From assembly GCA_030686995.1 (NCBI GenBank), contig CM060696.1:115211949-115275948 (forward strand): a stretch of DNA of 64,000 nt, written 5' to 3'. Both the position numbers and the translations under genes were made by a program. Under the pieces are notes generated by a model, which saw nothing but the letters and a program-made list of their open reading frames with translations, ran no database searches and was not told where the DNA came from. Shown here piece by piece: positions 57,046 through 64,000 of this stretch (positions within the stretch are counted from its first letter, which is position 1; every line of letters begins with the position of its first letter). The stretch comes from Artemisia argyi (taxonomy: Eukaryota; Streptophyta; Magnoliopsida; Asterales; Asteraceae).

Positions 57046-57290
57046 CTATTTAACAAACTTTCATTTTCTTCATTTAGGTTACTTGACTTATAGGGGAAAA
57101 AACACTATTTTATAATTTCAATGTTAATCAAATTGACTTCAACAATATTTTTAAATAAGTTAAGTAATACATATGTCGTATTTTACAAGTTTTCTGATGT
57201 ATACTATGTACTTTTATAATTTTACTAACCCTATGTTTCATAAGTTCGATAAAATTGAACATACTATTTCGAAAAATTTAGTCACATATT
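57046..57290 (+). repeat. Dispersed repeat shared with 2835-3070
   Basis: This directly abuts LINE A sequence at its left. It runs from CTATTTAACAAACTTTC to the AACATACTATTTCGAAAAATTTAGT region, parallel to 2835-3070. It has no coding capacity. Confidence 0.7.
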
Positions 57291-57312
57291 TGTATTACTA
57301 CAACATTTTTAT

Positions 57313-57640
57313 AGGGCAAATGGTTTGAAAATACATCAAACTTGCCATATTTTCTTTTTGTATGCAATAAACTTTTAATTTTTCTATTATAGCATTCAAC
57401 TTTATTAATTTTCCTATTGTACGCATCCAACTTTTCTAATAATCCTATTGTACACATCAAACTTTTTTAATTTTTATATTAGTAGCCATCTAATATTCTT
57501 AATTTTCTTATTGTCACGTCATTTTTTTCTTGCTACAAAGCTATAATAAAAAAAATTGGATGCTACAATAAGAAAATTAAAAATTTAATGCATAAAAAAA
57601 AAATATGAAAAGTTTGATGCACTTAGAGACCATTAGCCCT
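57313..57640. mobile_element. MITE upstream of the PP2C gene
   Basis: The left end AGGGCAAATGGTTTGAAAAT followed by ACATCAAACTT pairs with the reverse complement of the right end, AGGGCTAATGGTCTCTAAGT followed by GCATCAAACTT. The interior has repeats of about 35 bp with CCTATTGTA and CATCAAACTTTT, and a hairpin-like centre. The flanks TTTTTATA (left) and TTTTTTATA (right) suggest an AT-rich target duplication that I cannot size exactly. It is non-coding. Confidence 0.7.
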
Positions 57641-57728
57641 ATTTTTTATAAGGGAAAAAACCATATACAATCCGATAACACCCTTGAACAACCGGTTGAG
57701 AGATCCATCCCGACCCGAAAATGAAAAG

Positions 57729-57738
57729 GCCACGTGGC
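57729..57738 (+). promoter_or_regulatory. G-box/ABRE-type element upstream of PP2C
   Basis: GCCACGTGGC is a perfect palindrome containing the G-box CACGTG and the ABRE core ACGTGGC. It lies roughly 0.2 kb upstream of the probable 5' leader of the PP2C gene. bZIP or bHLH binding is inference. Confidence 0.55.
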
Positions 57739-58663
57739 AAGAGCATTGGGTGACAGGGCTGAGTGCCACTAGTACTAGTACTGCAGTGCAGCTAATAGTA
57801 GGAGTAATTTTTTTCGCATCCCCCAATAATAAATAAAAAAAATAATAATAATATCTTTCTTATTAGGGTTGGTTTTAGATTCATTATTCACTTTTTGATA
57901 ATTAGCATCTGCATCTCAGATTCCGATCCATCTTTATAATCACAACAATCTCAGTTATGTTGTTAGATCCACTCTTCTAATTAATCAAACGTATGATTCA
58001 CATTCATCCTCTTTTATTTAATCTGTATTTATTTATTTATTTATTTATATGATTCATTATATGTTGATTAATTGTATATATTAAGGATGTTGTTTACAAT
58101 TGAACATGTTTTATTTATGTTGTTCGAATATAGTTATGTTGATCCTTGTTTTCCTGTTTCTGGTTAATTCAGTTTCTGGATTTTGTTTGTATTTTTTTTG
58201 TGAATCTGTATTGCAAATTGGGCACGTTGTTATATTGGATTTTTGCGAGTTAAATAAATGAATTATTCGTCGTTATTTTGCTGTTTTTAGCTGATTGTAT
58301 TAATGTGGTCTAAAATGTGAGTTAAATATACGAATTATTCATCGTAACTGTACGTCACAGAGTTGCTGTAATATTGTGTCTTTAGTGATGCGGAGTCTGT
58401 AATACAATGATGAATGCTGTTAATATATGATGGTTTATGTTTACGTGTCTATAGCAAGTCCTGTAAGAAACTAGGGTACTAGTTTGGGGTGTTAAAGAAA
58501 TATTATAGCGCTAGCAACATACATTGAGAAAACACATGACCAATAAGAAAGCCTGTTGATGTCGGAACATGATGGATTTGTGATGTTTATGATCGTTTTT
58601 GTATTTGTTTCTTAAGGTTTGAATTTGGATGGTACGGACAAACCAGCTTGTGGACTCTTTTAG
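57739..58663 (+). promoter_or_regulatory. PP2C promoter, 5' leader and probable leader intron
   Basis: No start codon with coding similarity lies here. A likely leader exon ends near 57991 (AATCAAAC before GTATGATTC). The next AG used could be the one at 58662-58663, immediately before the ATG, or an earlier one near 58618. The intervening T-rich sequence is typical of a plant leader intron. The exact transcription start is not visible. Confidence 0.45.
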
Positions 58664-59360
58664 ATGGTATGCAGCAGTCATTTAAAGACACTGATTCTGC
58701 AAGCTGGGAATATACGAAAAGTCGCACAAGGGTTGTCGCAGTTTGCAAGTTTCAGAACAAGTCTAAAGACTACCTCTGCAGCAAGATTTCCTTCTTATCA
58801 AGTATTTCCGTCGCTTAGGAAAATGATGGTGGATACCGAGCCAACTGCTAACCGGGGTCTAACTAACACCCCTTTAACGGAGAATGAAGATGATGGTGGC
58901 TATGCAAGCGGAGGATGGAAGAGGTGATTGTCCTTTTAATTATTTGCTACCTTTTTTTTTTTTTTTTTTTTTTTTTTTGTCTTTTCATTGCAAGTGGACT
59001 GTGAATATGTATATGATATAGCATATACGTTGTAGTTCTAGTTGTCTATTTGTCAAACATTATGGAAGTGATTATGTGGATGGACACGTAAAAGGAAAAG
59101 GGGAAGTTCACAAAAAGATGGAAGCGAATGTGGTTATTTTTCATTTTACATGTAAATTACGTGACTAATATAATACTTAAAAAACGAACTTATCTTTTAA
59201 TTGTTAAGCATCACTAAAAGTTTACTTAAATCGGCTGCATGACATTTTAAGCTTAACATATGATTGTCTTTTATAGCATGAAGATATCGGTATTTATTGC
59301 ATTTGTGTCTGAGCTCACATTGACTACGTCAATCTTCCACGAAATGTCTTTATGATGTTC

Positions 59361-59418
<58 letters not shown>

Positions 59419-62400
59419 TGTATTGAAGGATTGGTTTTCTTTGATATTCGAGGGGAAGGGGTAAAAGTGGCATACTCAAAAAATAATTATTCATTTATCT
59501 GATTAGGGGAACATTATTTTGATTATAGAAAGCCAAGTGATATGCGATGCTTGTGTTTTGTCAAAGCATCTTCCCATTTCTAGACATTCCCATAATGTGT
59601 CAACTTCAAGAAATATCACCGCTCAGATGACGGTTACCCCTCAATCAATCATATTTATTTAGTGGCTATGAAATCTATAAAATAAGGGTGTGTTTGATCT
59701 ACCTGTGATCGCAACCCTTTTACTTACATCTGGCTTTGCATTTACAGGGAAGATGGAAAATTGAGCTGTGGTTATTCAAGTTTCAGAGGTAAAAGAGCTA
59801 GCATGGAAGATTTCTATGACGTCAAGACTTGCGAGATTAATGGGCAAACCGTCTGCCTATTTGGGATATTTGATGGTTATTTTCTTTCTCATGCAAACTT
59901 AATGAATTCCTTTTTTGGAACAATCTCATCATTTATGTTATTCAGGAGTAGGTTGTTAGTTTTCGTAGCTTTCTCGTTGATTGAGTGATCTATCACTTAT
60001 GAACCAGGTTACTTCACGGTTAGTAATTTAAGTAGGCTGAGTTATGCCCAAAGTTGAATTATAATCCCTTCTCTGGTGAGGTTTGAGCCAATAACATTTG
60101 CTTGATGGAACACACTTGACACTTCTTAGGCTATGCAGTCTGATGGTAACCCGTTTATATGGAAACATGTCAATTTGGACTGTATTCTATTGTAACGGAT
60201 TATACAGTTCAAATATGGAAATTTAGCTAAACAGTAACGCGTCAAAAGCTGTCTAACTTCCTTGCAGTGTGTTGAGTCATTATATTTAATAGGAAACGTA
60301 TTATCATTTTAATAGTGTTGTTTTTAGATTCATACGTAATACACCAATGTTCTACAAATTTCAAAAAAATGGAATAAGAAGTGTTGCTTGACCTTTTTTT
60401 GACCAACCTGAGCTGACCTTTTTTGACGAGTATGTAATTACCTGTTTTGATTGGAACTCATCCTGACTTCTAGCCACCTGTCCACTTGTGCTACCTCTGT
60501 TGTTTCGATCAAATAAGTACCTTGGTAGCTGCCTTGATAAGAGTCATAAGACAAGTGCAACTTCTTGGTATATAAAAAACTATAGTCTGCTTTCTTTTCT
60601 CTTTATTGTTTTGGTTTTGCTTCATTACCACATAAAATTGAAAAAGAAAATTATTGCTAGATTCCTAAAGGTATGAACTATTCTTACCCAATACTTGACA
60701 AGTTCAATTTATTGTTTTCCATTGAAGTACTTTACCCATCAATTATTTCTCCCATAAGCAATAAAAGCTACTTTGATATGTTTTAATATAGGAAGCAGAC
60801 TTTTAATAGGCTTGTCATGTTTAGCAATTAATTGGTACCATCAACGTTCACTAAGTTTTCTTAACATAAGCATGCACATATTTTTGGCTTTAATAGTATG
60901 CTGTCAATAGTTGGAGACATCAGACACGTTAACAAAAGAACACCTAGGTTCAAAAATTATGTCTTCACATGACGTAATATGAAGAGGACCAAAATTGTGC
61001 ACTTAGCACTTGCCTATTATGTTTCCAAATATACCACGCGCTTTTATAAATATCTGCCTGTGCACGCAGTGCGTGTGGAGTCCAGATTGCATTCGGTGCA
61101 CCTATACATAGAGGGCTGTCTTATGATATCCAATAGTGGATAATGCTTGTGATAACTCTGTCTCGAGTTATTAGGGCCTCTTAATTTGCCCAACAAGAGG
61201 CATGTATGAGATAAGTTTTGTGCGTTCAGTAGTGTCACATGCAATGCATCTTGAACTGTTCGCAAGTCATTTTAATGAGAAATCATATATCATGTAGAAT
61301 TGAAGGATGGTATTGACGCATTGTGAGACAAACTTGGAAAGGTGCAATACTCTTTATTATAGCTTAGTGGTAGATGAAGAAGGTGATCGCCATGTTTCCT
61401 ACAATTTTTTCAGTATTTAAGTTTTCTGTTTACGGTTGGTATATTTCTTTTTCAAGGTGTTAATTAGTACCAAGGTAATTATCCAGTTACAGAAACCAAC
61501 ATCCCTACATCCTGGCCGTACCAACGTTGTGGGTTATAGTTCTGTTAGAGATGCATGTGAGTATTTTCTGTTGAAACAAAATCTAGTTATAGAAGCCTGA
61601 TACAACATATTTGCTAGTCTAAATGTTATTCAAAATAGCATATATAGCAATTTTCGAGGTAGTAGATTCAGGGGTACCATATACTAGAGGCGTTATGTTG
61701 TTTACCAATTTACCCACAATATAATTCTTTGTGGCCACGGAGGTTCACCTGCGGTAAGAATACCAGCCTTCCAAAGAGGAGGTCAAGGGTTCGATTGTTC
61801 GAATCCAACGGAGAGAAAATTAATCCCTTTGTGGCCCCGGAGGTTCACCTGCGCCGACTCCGGGCTATCCAAAAGGGTAGTCGCCGTGGGATTAGTCGAC
61901 TCGCAATGTCGAGTCGGAAACCCATGTAACCCAAAAAAAAAAAAAAAAAAAAAAATTCCTGATCTTTCACCTTACCAATGATGCATTTGTTTTTTCTATT
62001 TCTTACTGGAAATGGTTTATTTTCTGTAGGTCATGGTGGTTCACGTGCAGCCGAGTATTTAAAGGAAAATCTTTTCAAGAATCTCTTGAACCATCCAGAA
62101 TTCTTGACAAACACCAAACAGGCCATACGTAAGTTCCTATCCCAAATTACTATATCTGTCTCATGTAGCCAGGCATTGAGGTCATATCATATATAAAATG
62201 ACAAAGAAGTATTCTAGTTTAGGTCTTCGATTGTCTTCTTTTGTATGTACATATGAACTGATCCGCGAAATTAAACAAATCCTCAGGTGAGACTTATCAA
62301 AAGACCGACTCAGATTTTTTGGAGTCGGGAAAGGATACATTCCGTGATGATGGTTCTACTGCTTCAACAGCAGTTTTGGTTGGTAACCATCTGTACGTTG

Positions 62401-62962
62401 CTAATGTTGGAGATTCTCGGACGGTCATATCGAAGGCAGGCAAAGGTAATGTCCACTGTCCAGATTGCTTTTTGTCATTTTATAATTTTTATTTATAAGC
62501 TTTATAAAACATGTAAGATTGAGATTTCAGAATTTGAAATCTATGTTTATGACATGATTGATGTTCTACTTGCATTATCTAATATCAGTCATTTTAATTG
62601 ACAGCCATTGCTCTATCTGATGATCACAAACCAAATAGGAGTGATGAGAGGAAGAGAATTGAAAATGCTGGTGGGGTTGTGATGTGGGCAGGTGAGATGG
62701 CAATGCTGTTAATTTCTTACTTATATCCCCAACTTTTTAGTTGTTTTCCAAATAACTTGTTCAGATGGCTGCATAGTTGGTCATCTATGTTTTATTTTTC
62801 TCATTATTACGTTTGACTAAATGTGTTGACCACTATGGCACTAATTCATGTGTAATTTTGTTCTTTTCAGGTACTTGGAGAGTTGGAGGTGTGTTAGCAA
62901 TGTCTCGTGCTTTTGGAAACCGTATGTTGAAGCAATTTGTTGTGGCAGAACCTGAAATCCAG
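58664..62962 (+). CDS. Protein phosphatase 2C, PP2C 76-like (5' part; continues beyond window)
   Basis: Six coding exons keep phase and GT-AG ends: 58664-58923, 59748-59875, 62030-62128, 62287-62445, 62605-62691 and 62871-62962, giving 275 codons. The N-terminal 85 residues ([20 protein letters not shown]...) precede the catalytic core and are Ser/Thr-rich. Core motifs in order are [34 protein letters not shown] (metal-binding Asp and Gly), [57 protein letters not shown] and [15 protein letters not shown]. These are the Mg/Mn-dependent Ser/Thr phosphatase motifs, and no key residue is missing so far. The remaining motifs, including DGLWD, lie beyond 64000; the last intron exceeds 1 kb. The N-terminus and length fit Arabidopsis PP2C 76 best, from memory. 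The substrate is unknown. Confidence 0.92.
58952..58978 (+). repeat. Poly-T run in PP2C intron 1
   Basis: A homopolymer T tract of about 27 bases lies 30 bp after the exon 1 donor. It may be length-polymorphic and prone to assembly error. Confidence 0.8.
59364..59415 (+). repeat. AT microsatellite in PP2C intron 1
   Basis: A perfect (AT)n tract of about 26 units lies in the 824-bp first intron. It is likely polymorphic. Confidence 0.95.
59876..62029 (+). other. PP2C intron 2
   Basis: This 2,154-bp intron lies between the two halves of the GIFDGHGG metal-binding motif. It is AT-rich. Apart from the SINE-like insert at 61726-61955 I recognise nothing coding. Frames such as 60488-60676 and 61044-61265 (minus) have no domain and lie wholly within the intron. 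Confidence 0.8.
61726..61955 (+). mobile_element. SINE-like insert with poly-A tail in PP2C intron 2
   Basis: This GC-richer block of about 205 bp ends in a 23-base A tail (61933-61955). It contains GTTCGAATCC at 61797-61806, the exact tRNA T-loop/pol III B-box form, and TGGCCACGGAGG near 61731 as a possible A box. The phrase TTTGTGGCC(A/C)CGGAGGTTCACCTGCG occurs twice (about 61726 and 61829), suggesting a head duplication or a dimeric SINE. A target duplication is not clear (AATTCTT against AATTCCT). Confidence 0.55.
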
Positions 62963-63801
62963 GTAATCATCAAAGCACTAACGTTTGTAGAGAGAATAGA
63001 TTAGAAATGAATTAGAGAATAGAATTCAGAGAAATATAATTTGAATGAAAAATTCATTGAATTCCACTGTTTGATAGCGCCAGAGAATTGAATTAAAAAA
63101 ATAATCATGATATCATTTTTTTCCTTTAAAAACATATATACAAAAAAGGATTATACTATGATAATGTCACCAACGTTTTTTTTTTTTTTTTTCCTAAATG
63201 TTTTGAGCACCTGATGCACGAAATTTGTTTACATGAAATTTTATTAACAAAGTACATTCTTTAATAAAAATATAATTTGAAGCGATTACGAGGAAGAGAA
63301 TTAGAAAACTACAAAAAAAGAAGGAAAAAAAAACCCATCTCTTCAGTTCTCCATTTTTTATTTCTCTCTACCAAACAATGGAATTTAATCCAATTTCATT
63401 TCTTATTAATTTAGCTCAACATGAATGCTTGATGGAGTTGTTCGGTAGAATCTCTGCAAGTTCAAAATTAGAATTTAACAATGAAGTCTTAAAACGTTAA
63501 AAACTGGATGCTTGCAAGAGAGGAAGAAAAAAAAAAAAAAGTGAGGCGGGATAACATATTCATTTTTCTCGATTGTTAGGGATTAATTACTTATAAATTT
63601 AGGATAAGAAATAATAAAGAATAATTTGGTCATATAGTATACGTGGATACACACACACATACGTAAATACAAACATGTATACACTGCATCGTGTGGTATT
63701 TGGTATCTATGGTACAGGTTGCTCCTAACAAACACATTGATTTTAGTTAATTTTGCTTTCTATATTAACAACCCTTGCTATCAATAAGTTATAGCTCGGT
63801 T
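62963..63801. other. PP2C intron 6, left part
   Basis: AT-rich intron sequence with homopolymers (T run near 63177-63192, A run near 63527-63540). No exon of the phosphatase is recognisable before the repeat at 63802. Confidence 0.6.
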
Positions 63802-64000
63802 TAGGGGTGTAAACGAGTAAAACTTTTGTTGAGTAACTCAAGCTCGTTCGAGCCGAGCTTTATCGAGCCTCGAGCTTGAGCACAAGTCCAGAATATGAGT
63901 TTTAAATGTTTAATGAGTCAAGCTCGAGCTTATATAGGCTTGACTTGAGTTATTATTGAGCTTTAAAGTAATATATATGTATTTTATAAATATTTTGTAT
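63802..64000 (+). mobile_element. hAT-like repeat, truncated by window edge
   Basis: This begins TAGGGGTGTAAACGAG, a very common terminus of plant hAT-type non-autonomous elements. CAAGCTCG and GAGCTTGAG-type subterminal repeats in both directions continue to the edge. The right end is outside the window. Confidence 0.6.

Noticed and set aside
62963..63800. A seventh PP2C exon
   Set aside because: No DLEI-type continuation or DGLWD motif can be read in any + frame before the hAT-like repeat, so the next exon is beyond the window.
1..64000. CRISPR array, prokaryotic defence island, retron or other new enzyme system
   Set aside because: All RT and nuclease-like sequences fit plant LINE, copia or gypsy elements. 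The direct repeats are LTRs, duplications or minisatellites without regular unique spacers.

Overview
This is a plant nuclear window. It shows spliced genes with GT-AG introns, AT-rich spacers, LTR retrotransposons, LINEs, SINEs and MITEs. There is no bacterial-style operon or rRNA gene. The Athila-type gag, the TNT1-94-like copia and the 3-kb-LTR Ty3/gypsy element resemble families I know from daisy-family genomes such as Tanacetum, Artemisia and Chrysanthemum. Asteraceae is therefore my best guess, from memory and not from a search.

Only two host genes are well supported, both on the + strand. One is a complete four-exon CCT-domain gene at 12986-15548, similar to ASML2 (282 codons, all splice phases consistent). 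The other is the 5' part of a PP2C protein phosphatase gene resembling plant PP2C 76 at 58664-62962 (six coding exons, 275 codons), which runs off the right edge. A possible exon of an unrecognised minus-strand gene or pseudogene lies at 16256-16424.

Layout. 1-2330: decayed LINE. 2331-3850: motif arrays and T-rich repeat. 3850-7800: decayed Ty3/gypsy element on the minus strand. 8200-12620: MITEs, tandem duplications and a SINE with a perfect target-site duplication, leading to the CCT gene. 16814-32377: a 15.6-kb LTR element with a 5-bp TSD and 790-bp LTRs. Its own interior is non-coding. It holds an inserted copia element, and a segment spanning both has been tandemly duplicated with a 5,958-bp period. 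32811-33482: a TRIM-like miniature LTR element. 33872-57045: a four-level nest. A LINE is split by an Athila-type element (34224-42361, itself carrying a 413-bp solo LTR) and by an Athila-related solo LTR. That solo LTR is split by a second LINE, which is in turn split by a young Ty3/gypsy element with 3.07-kb LTRs (44180-53972). 57313-57640: a MITE just upstream of the PP2C gene.

The retroelement coding regions are all broken. The most notable signals are structural. Two large LTR elements have nearly non-coding interiors and repeated polypurine-tract-like motifs. A very young gypsy element has almost identical LTRs around ruined coding sequence, which implies mobilisation in trans. Related LTRs carry dense arrays of TGACG...CGTCA palindromes. 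I found no evidence for a new enzyme system.
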